Positions 41,965-51,716 are shown, numbered from the stretch's first letter. The stretch is DNA of 64,000 nucleotides from CAUZIB01 sp963578805 (GCA_963578805.1 CAUZDY010000012.1:7414-71413); one strand, 5' to 3'. Translations and numbers: made by a program. Notes: a model not told the origin generated them from the sequence alone.

Positions 41965-44225
41965 GCACCCCTCGCCGCATATGCCTGCGCTGGGGGTTGA
42001 CGGTGGCCGGACTAACTCTGGCGATCGTTCTGACCCACGCCGCATCACCGATATTCTGGCACGTCTCGACGCAAGCCGAATTTCTCGAAGGCAAGGTTGA
42101 GAATCTCTCGGTCGATACGACCGGACGACTCCTCCTGGGACCGGTGAGTGAAGTGGTATATGAAACCACTGCCCCGTTCCTCTGGGCCGCCGCCGCAACC
42201 GATGGTGTCTTGTGGGTCGGTAGCGGCAACGACGGCCGGGTATTTCGGGTCGAGGACGACTCCGAAGGACAAATGGTCTTCGACGCCGACGAGCTGAACG
42301 TGCACGCGGTTGCGGCGATCGATCGTGATACAGCCTATGTCGCCACGTCACCAAACGGTTCGGTATTTCGGGTCTCCACCAGCCAGGAAGCACAGACGGT
42401 CTTTGACCCCAACGAGCAGTACATCTGGGCGCTAGCACCCGACGGTGCCGAGGGCAACCTTTTTGTCGCGACGGGCGATCCCGGTCGAATCTACCGAGTG
42501 ACATCGAATGGCACCGCAACACTCTTCTACGAAACGAACTCGACCCATGTCCTGTCACTCGCGGTCGCCCCCGATGGCAATGTTCTCGCCGGTACTGGTT
42601 CGCCAGGGAGAGTCTTTCGAATCACGCCGGCCGGTGAGGGCTTCGTGGTGCTCGATAGTCCGTTCAGGGAAATCCGCTCACTCCGCCTCGCCCCTAACGG
42701 GGTGCTGTATGCGGTCGCTGTCAGCCAATTACCGGGACAGACGACGAAACGGGCGCCTGTGGCACTCTCCGCCGGAAGCGCTACCGTAACCGTGTCGACT
42801 TCGGTTTCTGAGACGGTATCAGTGAGCGCGAACGGGGCGACATCAAGCCCTACGGCGTCGACTTTCTCAGACTTGAACGGGTCTTCTACCTCCGGAGGTG
42901 CGGTCTACCGAATCATGCCGGACGGTGTCTGGGATCCGGTCTGGGAATCGGCGACTGATGCACCGTACGACATTGCCTTCACTGCTTCCGATCCAAGCAT
43001 CGAAGACCCGAACGTAACGAATCAGACTCTGCTTATCGCCACCGGCAGCGATGGAAAGATTTTTCGCGTGAACGAAGACCCTCCGCAAATCGTGCTGCTC
43101 ACCCGAGCCCCAGCCCAACAAGTGATGCAGTTCGTCCCGGACTCCAACGGGGCTCACTACTACGTTACCTCCAACCCCGGCAAGGTGTATCGACTAGCGT
43201 CGAACCGGGCGAGGGTAGGGACCTATCTTTCCACGGTGAGGGACGCGGAAACCGTGGCGACGTGGGGCACGGTCAGGTGGCGAGCGACGACACCGACGGG
43301 AACATCGGTCGAGCTGTTCACTCGAACCGGCAACACGGAAGAACCAAACGACACCTGGAGCGCTTGGTCCGAGGCCTATTCTGATCCCGCCGGCTCGCAG
43401 GTGACAAGCCCGAAGGCACGATACATCCAATGGAAGGCGCAGCTGACCGGCGGCGAAACCAGTCCGGTCCTGCTCTCCGTCACCACGGCCTATCTCCCAC
43501 GGAATCTTGCGCCAGAGATCACCAGCGTCACCGTGCATGAGCCGGGTGTCGTCTTTCAGGCACCGTTCTCAGGAACAGATCCGCCGATCGCCGGTCTCAC
43601 GGACGGAGCTGAGGCGCGGGAGGTGACCGTAAGTCGAAATGGCGAGAATCAGCAGAACACGCTCGGGCGCCAGGTGTTTCAGAAGGGGTTGCAGACTTTT
43701 GTTTGGACGACTCGCGACGAAAATCAGGACGATTTAACGTTCGACGTGTTCTATCGGACGGACGCGGAAACGGTCTGGAACACGCTGGCCGAGGGACTGC
43801 GTGAGCCCATCTTTACCTGGAACACCAGTTCGGCGCCAGATGGTGGGTACGTCGTTCGCGTGGTCGCGACAGACGCGCTGTCGAACCCGCCCGGACTTGC
43901 GCTGCGTGGCGCCATGGAGAGCAAGCCGTTTGACATCGACAACTCGCCACCGCAGATTGCACTGGACGTGAGCAGAACGCAGGGCGGCGAGACGGTTGTC
44001 GGATTCGTCGTCAGCGACACCCACTCGCCCGTTGAGCACGTCGAGTATTCCCTTGATACCGAGCACTGGCAGGTCGTGTATCCCCTTGACGGGATTCCTG
44101 ACTCTCAGGTCGAACGGTTCGAAGTCCAGATCGACCCCGCCAATGCTGATCGACTGGTCATCAGAGCCAGCGACGCAATGGGCAATACCGTGACCAGCTT
44201 GGGACACTTGGATGGACCCAGGTAG
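41961..44225 (+). CDS. Secreted beta-propeller protein
   Basis: 754 residues from ATG 41961, which overlaps the S55 gene stop. Signal/anchor (LTVAGLTLAIVLTHAAS), then repeated short blades with VFRV/YRV and 'GDPGRIYRV', 'GSPGRVFRI', 'SGNDGRVFRV' motifs, about 40 residues apart, as in NHL or YncE-like propellers (about 60-450). Around residues 265-300 is a Ser/Thr/Val-rich low-complexity insert (SATVTVSTSVSETVSVSA). The C-terminal part has fibronectin-like beta-domains (about 480-750; 'PDGGYVVRVVATDALSNPP'). Role unknown; coupling to the S55 gene suggests a shared cell-surface job. Confidence 0.8.
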   Translation: MSTPRRICLRWGLTVAGLTLAIVLTHAASPIFWHVSTQAEFLEGKVENLSVDTTGRLLLGPVSEVVYETTAPFLWAAAATDGVLWVGSGNDGRVFRVEDDSEGQMVFDADELNVHAVAAIDRDTAYVATSPNGSVFRVSTSQEAQTVFDPNEQYIWALAPDGAEGNLFVATGDPGRIYRVTSNGTATLFYETNSTHVLSLAVAPDGNVLAGTGSPGRVFRITPAGEGFVVLDSPFREIRSLRLAPNGVLYAVAVSQLPGQTTKRAPVALSAGSATVTVSTSVSETVSVSANGATSSPTASTFSDLNGSSTSGGAVYRIMPDGVWDPVWESATDAPYDIAFTASDPSIEDPNVTNQTLLIATGSDGKIFRVNEDPPQIVLLTRAPAQQVMQFVPDSNGAHYYVTSNPGKVYRLASNRARVGTYLSTVRDAETVATWGTVRWRATTPTGTSVELFTRTGNTEEPNDTWSAWSEAYSDPAGSQVTSPKARYIQWKAQLTGGETSPVLLSVTTAYLPRNLAPEITSVTVHEPGVVFQAPFSGTDPPIAGLTDGAEAREVTVSRNGENQQNTLGRQVFQKGLQTFVWTTRDENQDDLTFDVFYRTDAETVWNTLAEGLREPIFTWNTSSAPDGGYVVRVVATDALSNPPGLALRGAMESKPFDIDNSPPQIALDVSRTQGGETVVGFVVSDTHSPVEHVEYSLDTEHWQVVYPLDGIPDSQVERFEVQIDPANADRLVIRASDAMGNTVTSLGHLDGPR

Positions 44226-45417
44226 AATCTCGCTAGTGTTGGGCCGAATGCAACGCGTCATCGTGAGTTGTCTTGTCTTGCTCGTGGGGATGGCTGCAGT
44301 ATTCGTTTACCAGGGCGCCACCCGGGAGCGAAAGTTTCAGCATCTGATTACGGAAGGTGACATCGCGGCACTCAACGGTCAGCTGTTCTTGGCGCTCGAG
44401 GCCTACAGCGGCGCTCTGGCGCTCAATCCAACCTCAATGGCAGTCCACCTTAAACGTGGTGAGACATATCAACGTCAGGGCGATCTCCGCAGTGCGACAC
44501 GCGACCTGTCGATGGCGGCTCGCCTTGACCCGGTGGCCACCCGACCGTACGAGCGTCTGGGGGACGTGGCGTTCGCACTCGAAGAGTACGAAGAATCAAT
44601 TGCTCACTACGCGCACTACGTTCGCCTCGATGACCAGAATGCGCAGGTGCTATACAAGCTGGCGCTGGCCAATGAACGTGATGGCCGCGTGAATCGTGCC
44701 GTTTTGCTGCTCCGCCAGGCCATTGCAATCGATTCAGAGTTCACGGAGGCTTACTACGTGTTAGGGCTCTGCCTACGGGAACAGGGGCGACTTGACACTG
44801 CAAGCGACGTCCTAACTGAAGCCGTCGAGCTATCTCCAGGGTTTCTTCAGGCCCGAGAAGTACTCGCGGCAGTTCACCGTACTCTGGGTAATTATCGCGA
44901 GGAATTGAGACAACTCGACGCCCTCGCCGCGCTCGACCGGACCCATCCGGAACGGCACGTGGCGCGCGGACTGGCGTATGCGCGTTCCGGCCAGACTGAG
45001 ATGGCAGTGTTGGCCCTCGGCCGAGCCGTCGAGGAGCATCCGGATCAGCCTCAGGCTTATACGGCTCTAGGCCGGGTTTGGCTCAAGATCGCTGAGACGG
45101 ATGCTGACCGCGTGGCGCTCAGCAAAGCGTTGAAATATCTGCAATCCGTATCTACTTCCTCGGCGTCAAGTGAAACGCTGGCACTTCTCGGGCGGGCGTT
45201 GCTCCTTAACGACGATCCGGACGGCGCGCGTACAGTGTTTAACGTAGCGACCAGTCGCTTTCCGTTGGATCCTGCGGCGTTTCTGCACCTCGCGTGGCTG
45301 GAAGAGCACGACCGGAACTGGGACGTCGCGAGACGGCTGCGCCATAGTCATCGCGTGCTGACCCAACCGACCGCCACGGCCGGCAACAGCCGTCCGACTA
45401 CGCGGCCAATCGGTTAA
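44212..45417 (+). CDS. Membrane-anchored TPR protein
   Basis: 401 residues. One N-terminal hydrophobic helix (MQRVIVSCLVLLVGMAAVFV, from the internal ATG at 44248) followed by about nine tetratricopeptide repeats (e.g. LEAYSGALALNPTSMAVHLK, EAYYVLGLCLREQGRLDTAS, QAYTALGRVWLKIAETDADR). TPRs give a protein-binding scaffold. The longest start 44212 overlaps the propeller gene by 14 nt; 44248 would place the membrane helix right at the N-terminus. Function unknown; part of the S55-propeller operon. Confidence 0.82.
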   Translation: MDPGRISLVLGRMQRVIVSCLVLLVGMAAVFVYQGATRERKFQHLITEGDIAALNGQLFLALEAYSGALALNPTSMAVHLKRGETYQRQGDLRSATRDLSMAARLDPVATRPYERLGDVAFALEEYEESIAHYAHYVRLDDQNAQVLYKLALANERDGRVNRAVLLLRQAIAIDSEFTEAYYVLGLCLREQGRLDTASDVLTEAVELSPGFLQAREVLAAVHRTLGNYREELRQLDALAALDRTHPERHVARGLAYARSGQTEMAVLALGRAVEEHPDQPQAYTALGRVWLKIAETDADRVALSKALKYLQSVSTSSASSETLALLGRALLLNDDPDGARTVFNVATSRFPLDPAAFLHLAWLEEHDRNWDVARRLRHSHRVLTQPTATAGNSRPTTRPIG

Positions 45418-45434
45418 AGAACAGACCCGACCTG

Positions 45435-46742
45435 ATGCTCAACGGTCTCTTCATCGTTGTCGCACTCGCCTCCGTACTCTTCGCCGCTTTCACCGGGCAG
45501 ATGCAGGCCGTGACGGACGCCATTCTGCAATCAGCCAGAAATGCGGTCGACCTGGCTATAGGACTGGTTGGAGTGATGGCCTTCTTTCTGGGTGTGATGC
45601 GGGTCGCCCAGGACGCCGGCCTGACGGCTCAACTTTCAAGGATCGTCAGTCCGGTCATGCGGCTCCTGTTCCCGTCAATCCCACCCGGGAGTCCCGCCAT
45701 GAGCGCCATGCTGCTCAACATTTCGGCAAATATGCTCGGACTGGGTAACGCGGCGACGCCGTTCGGTATCAAGGCGATCGAAGAACTCGACAAATACAAC
45801 ACCCAGAAGGGCACCGCGACCAATGCGATGGCGCTCTTTCTGGCGATCAACACCGCTGGACTCGCGCTGCTGCCGTCGGGGATCATCGGTGTTCGTGCCG
45901 CACTCGGATCGGCTAACGCTGCGGGAATCTGGATACCAACATGGTTCGCCAGCGGGTGCGCCACGGTCATGGGTGTGACCGCTGCCATCCTCCTCTCTCG
46001 ACTACCGCGTTACCGCGACACCGAGCCGCCTGCCCCAACGGTTAACGGTCCATCCGTGCAAGTCGCCGACATCTCCGCCGAACTGAGTGACGCGGAGCCT
46101 GGACCCGTCGCATCGTCCGGGCGGCAATGGCTCGGACGACTGTTCTGGGTCGTCTTCCTTGCCCTTGCGGTTCGGCATGTTGCTCTTCGCTTTGGCACCG
46201 AGCCAAACGCCACTGTCTTCCGAGACATACTCTCCTACTGGATGCTTCCGGCTCTGGTTGCCATCTTCGTGCTTTACGGATGGGTCCGCCGGGTCCCGGT
46301 GTATGAGTCACTCGTCGAGGGCGCAAAAGAAGGCTTTCAGGTCGCGCTAAGAATCATCCCCTTCCTCGTCGCTATCTTGGTAGTGATCGGTATGTTCAGA
46401 GCCTCAGGAGGACTAGACGTCATAGTCGGTGCGATTGCCCCGATTGCCGCGCTGGTCGGCATGCCCGGAGAGGCTCTGCCGATGGCACTACTCCGTCCCC
46501 TCAGCGGGTCGGGTGCATTGGGGATCGCTAGCGAAGCGATGACGGTACACGGCCCAGATTCCTTGATCGGATACATGGTCAGTACCTATCAGGGCAGCAC
46601 CGAGACTACGTTTTATACGCTGGCGGTCTACTTCGGAGCTATCGGCGTTAAGGTGACACGACACACAGTTCCCGCATGCCTCTTGGCCGACGTAACCGGG
46701 ATTCTCGCTGCGACTTTCATCGTCAATCTCATGTTCGGCTGA
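45435..46742 (+). CDS. Fused SpmA-SpmB (nucleoside-recognition/Gate domain) membrane protein
   Basis: 435 residues. Two halves joined: residues about 1-200 resemble SpmA (LLNISANMLGLGNAATPFGI, KGTATNAMALFLAINTAGLA), residues about 240-435 resemble SpmB (YESLVEGAKEGFQVALRIIP, LRPLSGSGALGIASEAM, STYQGSTETTFYTLAVYFGA). Both have Gate/nucleoside-recognition folds with several membrane segments. In Bacillus the two proteins act in spore core dehydration; in Gram-negatives the fusion is common and its substrate is not known. 18 bp after the TPR gene. Confidence 0.88.
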   Translation: MLNGLFIVVALASVLFAAFTGQMQAVTDAILQSARNAVDLAIGLVGVMAFFLGVMRVAQDAGLTAQLSRIVSPVMRLLFPSIPPGSPAMSAMLLNISANMLGLGNAATPFGIKAIEELDKYNTQKGTATNAMALFLAINTAGLALLPSGIIGVRAALGSANAAGIWIPTWFASGCATVMGVTAAILLSRLPRYRDTEPPAPTVNGPSVQVADISAELSDAEPGPVASSGRQWLGRLFWVVFLALAVRHVALRFGTEPNATVFRDILSYWMLPALVAIFVLYGWVRRVPVYESLVEGAKEGFQVALRIIPFLVAILVVIGMFRASGGLDVIVGAIAPIAALVGMPGEALPMALLRPLSGSGALGIASEAMTVHGPDSLIGYMVSTYQGSTETTFYTLAVYFGAIGVKVTRHTVPACLLADVTGILAATFIVNLMFG

Positions 46743-46756
46743 CGGAAAGCGACCCG

Positions 46757-47713
46757 ATGCTGTGGCCACGTGTCAGACGGCTAGTGCTCCTCGCTCTGCT
46801 CCTGACGAACATCGTCTTCACGTTGGCCGCGGTTGTTCCTAGATTCGCCGACGCCTATTGGCTCTTGGAACTTCCGGGACACTTCCGGGCACATCTTGCA
46901 GTGGCCGCCACCGCGATCGTGCTCGTGTTTGGGGTTCTCAGAGCATGGCGACATGTGCTATTCGGCACGGTGACCACCACTTTGATAGCCGCACCGGTTG
47001 TGGCTCTCTGGGTGCCCGCGGGTCCGGCGGAGCCGACACCGACCGCGCTCCGTGTTTTGAGTCTAAACGTTTCGTTCTACAGCCGTAACTACCCAGAAGT
47101 CCTCGCCCTCATCGACGCGATGCAACCGGACGTGGTTGGCCTAGTCGAGATAAATACTCGCTGGATTAAAGAGCTAGCCCCGCTCAGTCAACACTACACG
47201 GACCGTGTTACTCACGCGCGCCCGCGTGGATCAGGCGTCGCACTCTTCAGCCGGATCCCTTTCCGCCACTCCGAGGTCCGTCCCTTCGCTAGCACTGAGC
47301 GTCACTACGCTATCGGAACGTTCGACATCGACTCCGTTCCGCTGGTGTTGGCCATCGGACACGCGGCATCACCGCTCGGCGGCCAGACGTCGGCGGCGAT
47401 TCGAGATCGTCAGCTCGCCGTTTTAGCCGACGTCCGACGTGAATTCGCTGACCGCGAGTTCTTACTCATGGGAGATTTCAACACGTCCCCCTGGTCTCTT
47501 GCTTTCCTCCGTCTACTCAGCGGGTCGGGTCTCCGAGACGCCGCACGCGGATTCGGCTACCTTCCGACGTGGCCAGCTCAACGCCTCTGGCTAGGAATTC
47601 CGATCGACCATCACGTCGTCTCGCCTGGAATCGTCGTTAAAAGTTTCTCGGTAGTCGGCCCGACAGGATCAGACCACCTTGCGGTCTACAGTGAACTGGG
47701 GTTCTCTAAGTAG
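46757..47713 (+). CDS. Membrane-anchored endonuclease/exonuclease/phosphatase (EEP) family protein
   Basis: 318 residues from ATG 46757, 14 bp after the SpmAB gene, with GGAAAG upstream. Three N-terminal hydrophobic segments (about 1-95) precede an EEP domain: LRVLSLNVSFYSRNYPEVL, DVVGLVEINTRW with the catalytic Glu, ALFSRIPFRHSEV, FLLMGDFNTSPWSLAF and PIDHHVVSPG, ending GPTGSDHLAVYSELGF with the Asp-His pair. Members may hydrolyse nucleic acids or phospholipids. The domain faces the periplasm if the three-helix anchor inserts as in the YafD family. Confidence 0.85.
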   Translation: MLWPRVRRLVLLALLLTNIVFTLAAVVPRFADAYWLLELPGHFRAHLAVAATAIVLVFGVLRAWRHVLFGTVTTTLIAAPVVALWVPAGPAEPTPTALRVLSLNVSFYSRNYPEVLALIDAMQPDVVGLVEINTRWIKELAPLSQHYTDRVTHARPRGSGVALFSRIPFRHSEVRPFASTERHYAIGTFDIDSVPLVLAIGHAASPLGGQTSAAIRDRQLAVLADVRREFADREFLLMGDFNTSPWSLAFLRLLSGSGLRDAARGFGYLPTWPAQRLWLGIPIDHHVVSPGIVVKSFSVVGPTGSDHLAVYSELGFSK

Positions 47714-47776
47714 CTCCGGCGACAACCACGCCAACGTATTCTGGCGCCAAGACGCACACTCCACCACCCGACAGCA

Positions 47777-48478
47777 CTACCCGTAGTGCATTCCAGAATG
47801 AACCAGGTTCACTGCGAAAAGCCATAAGGGCTGAAACAGCAAAGGAAAGATCTGCCACGCGATAAGAATTCCAATCCACGCTAACGCCGGCTGGCCCCAC
47901 ACGAACTGCTGATAGCGGCTAGTCGTCGCATTGTCCAGAAACAGTGGGACCGCACCACTACCGTCGAGCGGGGGAACGGGAATCAGATTAAAGATGGCCA
48001 GAAGAAGATTGAGCGAAAAGAAAACGCTTACGAGAAATGCGATTCCTTCCCAGGCGCCGCTTGTCGACGCTGTAACGATTTGATCGAACGTCACGGCCTC
48101 AGGTGCGGCGAACACGCCAGCCAAAGAACCGAATCGGATGGCTACGGCCGACGCCAGAACCAACAGCAGATTACCCCCCGGACCGGCCAGGGACATCCAG
48201 GCTGCCCGCTTCGGATACCGCATTGCCCAGTGAGGATCGTAGGGTGCGCTAGCGAACCCAAACGGCCACCCCGCGAGGACAAGAGAGATCAGCGGCAACA
48301 TGACCATGCCGAATGGCTCGCGCCGAACGTGGGGACGAGGATCCAGGGAGACTTGCCCACCGTGATACGCCGTCTGATCTCCACCTCTCATCGCAGCCCA
48401 CGCGTGAGCTGCTTCGTGCAAGGTCGTCGAGAAAAGAAAGACGACGTAGTAGATAAGACCGCTCCAGAGATCTGGCAA
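47777..48478 (-). CDS. Site-2 protease family membrane metalloprotease (M50)
   Basis: 233 residues from TTG 48476-48478; the open frame runs to 48712, but the extra 78 residues are Arg-rich and not membrane-like. The first helix has YYVVFLFSTTLHEAAHAWAA with the HExxH zinc site, and LLAIFNLIPVPPLDGSGA is the second metal motif (NxxPxxxxDG). GMVMLPLISLVLAGWPFGFA and PKRAAWMSLAGPGGNLLLVL also fit the family. It cuts transmembrane segments of substrates; targets unknown. TATAAT at 48494-48489 lies 10 nt before the TTG, so the start or promoter assignment is uncertain. Confidence 0.85.
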   Translation of the reverse strand: MPDLWSGLIYYVVFLFSTTLHEAAHAWAAMRGGDQTAYHGGQVSLDPRPHVRREPFGMVMLPLISLVLAGWPFGFASAPYDPHWAMRYPKRAAWMSLAGPGGNLLLVLASAVAIRFGSLAGVFAAPEAVTFDQIVTASTSGAWEGIAFLVSVFFSLNLLLAIFNLIPVPPLDGSGAVPLFLDNATTSRYQQFVWGQPALAWIGILIAWQIFPLLFQPLWLFAVNLVHSGMHYG

Positions 48479-49273
48479 CGCGTGGCGATTATAGCGTCGC
48501 CGCCATCGGCGGGTAGCCGTTAGAATGCAGTGAGATCCCGTGGTGGGACGCCGACATGGCTCACGGGCTCGTGTACGAACGTGACCGTTTCTGTAAAGCT
48601 GATGGCATTCCATCGCTAAACAGCCCTGACCCACAGTCACCGAAGGCCTCCCGTGTCTCGCCGGGCTAATCAATTGGGGTATCGCACGGTACAAGCCAGA
48701 CCAGCTAGCCATTAAAGAGGTGGGACTCTCTGCGACTCTACAGCTGGACTCCGCTAGCCGCGTCGCAGGGTCTGGAACCCGTGACGGCTCGCTCCAGCTG
48801 GCACCGGATGGGCGTGTCTAGGTGTCCGAGAGACCTGCGAAGACCTCCGTCCCCGAGTGGCCGTCAGTCAAACCGAAGTCAACAAGGTTACAGCGATCGA
48901 GTCGAGCGGAACGAAGATCGGCCTTCCAACTGGCTGTTGCGGCAGAGTGCTTCTTCGAAGCGTGTATCACCACCTGACACATCCGGATGTGATGACGACA
49001 AACCTGTATGCCGTGACTCTGACTCGTGGTCACGGAACGATCATAGACTTCGAATCAAGCCGATGGCTGTCACTTGTCTCACCCATCGAAGGCGCATCTG
49101 AGAACCGGAATGGTCACGAGGGCCTACCTGGCGTAGTGGTCGCTGAACTAACCGCCGAGCAGTTCGTCCTTGAGGCGCGTCACAATAACTGGGACTCTGG
49201 GCACTACTGCCTCGTCTTCATGTGACCTGAGTCGTGATCGCGGAGCGGTCGTGCAACGCTCGTCGCCTGGCCT
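48479..49273. other. Region without a confident gene
   Basis: About 795 bp. I see no tRNA, repeat or recognised protein. The Arg-rich upstream extension of the M50 protease frame covers the left part but looks non-coding. Some frames are open on the plus strand for up to 122 codons, the best of which is listed separately as a weak call. Confidence 0.45.
48857..49225 (+). CDS. Weak ORF of unknown function
   Basis: 122 codons from GTG. The last third (VVVAELTAEQFVLEARHNNW then DSGHYCLVFM) is the most protein-like, but I recognise no family, there is no clear ribosome site, and codon use is not clearly gene-like. It may be chance or a decayed gene. Confidence 0.22.
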   Translation: MAVSQTEVNKVTAIESSGTKIGLPTGCCGRVLLRSVYHHLTHPDVMTTNLYAVTLTRGHGTIIDFESSRWLSLVSPIEGASENRNGHEGLPGVVVAELTAEQFVLEARHNNWDSGHYCLVFM

Positions 49274-49576
49274 TTACTCGGCACCCTTGAGAATCTTATC
49301 GATCTTTCTATCGCGGTCACTCGTCAGCCGCGCCAGGTCCCTCCGATAGTTCGCCTCGAGCTGTGTTCGAGCCTCTGGCTCAAACACGGTGGCAGCGGTG
49401 GAATCGTGCAAAATTCGACACTCGGCGGTCCGTGCCTCATAGTCTCGCCGAGCCACGGCGATAGCCTCTTTCTGTTCTGGCTTCAGGGTGCGGGCCTCGG
49501 TGCCCGCCTCTACATCCTGCTTGGCGAGTTTCTCCATCGCCAACTCGATGGCGCTCTTGGGTGGCACGTTCGACAT
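49274..49576 (-). CDS. Small charged helical protein of unknown function
   Basis: 100 residues, ATG 49574-49576, preceded on the minus strand by GGAGACGTC. Predicted almost wholly helical and charged, with likely coiled coil (KSAIELAMEKLAKQDVEAG; then KPEQKEAIAVARRDYEARTA; then LEANYRRDLARLTSDRDRKI). No signal peptide or membrane segment. One Cys. Composition is gene-like; I cannot name the family. Confidence 0.65.
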   Translation of the reverse strand: MSNVPPKSAIELAMEKLAKQDVEAGTEARTLKPEQKEAIAVARRDYEARTAECRILHDSTAATVFEPEARTQLEANYRRDLARLTSDRDRKIDKILKGAE

Positions 49577-49970
49577 AGTGCGACGTCTCCTGTCTGTAGT
49601 CTGGAACGATTATAGCTATGACAGAATACCTGTCTGACCAACATCTCTGGTAGATGGTCTGTCAGAACGAGGTGGACACCCTGCTCGAGGTCTTAACCGA
49701 GGCTCGTTGGTTACGAACCGCCGGTGAGCCTACGGAAAAGGTCGAGTAATGGATCCGCTTATCCCTCCGGCATCATCTTGTCCAATTACCGCTGCCCCCC
49801 GGCCGCACCCTGACGCGGTCGTGAGCATGACACTCGTTACGCGAACACCCCGCCCGCTACTCCACCATTCGTTCGCTCGTTGCCCCCAGCCGGTCGGGGT
49901 CGGTATCCTATCGAAGGCTCACGTCTGGCGTTGAGCACGATTGCAACTATGGAACTGTGGTGATGAGACA
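49577..49970. other. Intergenic region before the first quinoprotein gene
   Basis: 394 bp. A short plus-strand ORF at 49654-49749 reads MVCQNEVDTLLEVLTEARWL then RTAGEPTEKVE; it looks protein-like for 31 residues but has no recognised family and may be a fragment. Otherwise nothing recognised; the promoters of the leftward small gene and the rightward dehydrogenase should lie here. Confidence 0.4.
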
Positions 49971-51716
49971 ATGAGACACACAAACACGGTGACTTCTCTG
50001 GTAATGACCGCACTGAGCCTGCTGGGTGTGCTCGGCGTGTTGGGTGGAGGCACGATTTCGGCTCAAGATCGGCCGGACACTGTCGACTGGCCGCTGCACA
50101 ACCTTGACCTTGCAGGCGGCCGATTCTCATCGTTGGACCAGATCGACCGCTCCAACGTTCACACCCTGACCCCGCGATGGCTATTTCAACACGGTGTTAT
50201 TGATGGAGTGAGCAACCAGACGACTCCGGTGATCGTCGATGGCGTCATGTACGCCACCGATTCTCGCGGCAGTGTCTATGCGGTTGACGGGCACGACGGG
50301 CACCTGCTGTGGTCGTACGATGTCACCGAGTTACTCGGCGGAGCACGACGCGAAGGCTATATCTTTCGACACCGGGGTGTAACCTACGCCGATGGGGTGG
50401 TCTACAGCGCCGCCGGCTCGTTTATCTTCGCACTCAACGCCAAGACCGGTGAGCCGCTTGAAGGATTCGGTGACAACGGCCAGGCGAGCGTGATCCTGGA
50501 TGTTCTCAGACTCAGATATCCCGACGTCGAGACGGCTATCTCGATGGGGTATTGGTTTACGTCGGCCCCACAAATCCACGATGGCGTGCTCTATGTTGGG
50601 TCAACCCGGAGCGAGAGTCACATTCCGGGCGGGCATGTGTTAGCCGTCGACGCACAGACTGGCGAGGTCATTTGGCACTTCAACACAATTCCACAGGACG
50701 AGAACGACCAGGGATGGGACCTCGCCGGGCCGACGTGGGTCGGTGGAGAACGAAACGGTGGCGGCATCTGGGAAACGCCGTCAATTGATGCTGAGCTCGG
50801 GCTGGTGTACGTTGCCGTCGGAAATCCGTTCGGTGATAGCACCAAACGAGCAGGGATGAACCTCTTCTCAGACTCGGTCTTGGCGCTGTCGATCGAAACC
50901 GGTCGACTGGAGTGGTACTACCAGCTCGTTCATCACGATGTGTGGGATTATGACAACGGTCTCCAACCGATCCTCTTTGACATGGAGGTGGACGGGCGAC
51001 CGGTCAAAGCACTGGCCCAGGCCAACAAGAATGGGTGGCTGTACATCCTCGATCGCGCCAGCGGGGAACCGGTCCATCCGATTATCGAGACACCGGTGCC
51101 GACGCAGACTGACACGCCAGGCGAACAACCGTGGCCGACGCAACCGATTCCCCACAAGGCGAACGGCGACCGAATGGAACCGGTCGCACCGGTTTACCCG
51201 ACAAAAATTCCGCCGGGATGGATTGAAGGACGTGAGATCGTGCCACAGTTCACACCGCACGCCTCAAACCACATCATAGCCCCCGGATACGGAGGCGGGG
51301 CCAACTATGCGCCACTCTCCTACAGCCCCCTTACCGGTCTGCTATATGTGAATGCGATCGACCGACCATACAACGGTGGTCGCGATGCGGACGGCTACTT
51401 CTCTGCCTACGACCCCACGACGGGAGAGCTGGTCTGGCGTCAAATCTTCGAAGGGTACGGTCAGGCCGGATCGGTCGTCACCGCCGGTGGTGTAGTCTTC
51501 GTTGGAACCGGTAGCAACATCGCCGGCTACTTCTTTGCCTTTGATGCCGAGACCGGGGAGTTGCTCTGGAAGTTCAACACAGGCGCCGGAGTGTTCTCGT
51601 CACCTTCGGTGTATATGGTGAATGGTGAGCAGTTCGTCACGGTCGCCTCGGGTGGCGGTGACCGGGGCCGGCGAGGCGGCGACCTGATCCTTAGTTTTGC
51701 CCTCCCGCAGCGGTAG
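49971..51716 (+). CDS. PQQ-dependent quinoprotein dehydrogenase
   Basis: 581 residues from ATG 49971, with signal peptide MTALSLLGVLGVLGGGTISA. It is an eight-bladed PQQ propeller: WPLHNLDLAGGRFSSLDQID, repeats of the type 'VYAVDGHDGHLLWSYDV', 'VLAVDAQTGEVIWHFNTI', 'SAYDPTTGELVWRQIF' and 'FAFDAETGELLWKFNTG', each near a Trp docking motif. Catalytic Asp/Glu and metal-site residues are not traceable with certainty from motifs. No Cys is visible in the mature protein, so the vicinal disulfide of methanol dehydrogenases is absent. Periplasmic oxidation of an alcohol or sugar is likely. Its end overlaps the convergent ATP-grasp gene by 26 bp. Confidence 0.87.
   Translation: MRHTNTVTSLVMTALSLLGVLGVLGGGTISAQDRPDTVDWPLHNLDLAGGRFSSLDQIDRSNVHTLTPRWLFQHGVIDGVSNQTTPVIVDGVMYATDSRGSVYAVDGHDGHLLWSYDVTELLGGARREGYIFRHRGVTYADGVVYSAAGSFIFALNAKTGEPLEGFGDNGQASVILDVLRLRYPDVETAISMGYWFTSAPQIHDGVLYVGSTRSESHIPGGHVLAVDAQTGEVIWHFNTIPQDENDQGWDLAGPTWVGGERNGGGIWETPSIDAELGLVYVAVGNPFGDSTKRAGMNLFSDSVLALSIETGRLEWYYQLVHHDVWDYDNGLQPILFDMEVDGRPVKALAQANKNGWLYILDRASGEPVHPIIETPVPTQTDTPGEQPWPTQPIPHKANGDRMEPVAPVYPTKIPPGWIEGREIVPQFTPHASNHIIAPGYGGGANYAPLSYSPLTGLLYVNAIDRPYNGGRDADGYFSAYDPTTGELVWRQIFEGYGQAGSVVTAGGVVFVGTGSNIAGYFFAFDAETGELLWKFNTGAGVFSSPSVYMVNGEQFVTVASGGGDRGRRGGDLILSFALPQR

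Noticed and set aside
40123..46742. Evidence for sporulation from SpoIVB-like and SpmAB genes
   Set aside because: Both families occur widely in non-sporeforming bacteria and no other sporulation gene is present.
48713..48960. A tRNA gene in the gap after the M50 protease
   Set aside because: No TTC-loop and acceptor stem combination fits a cloverleaf.
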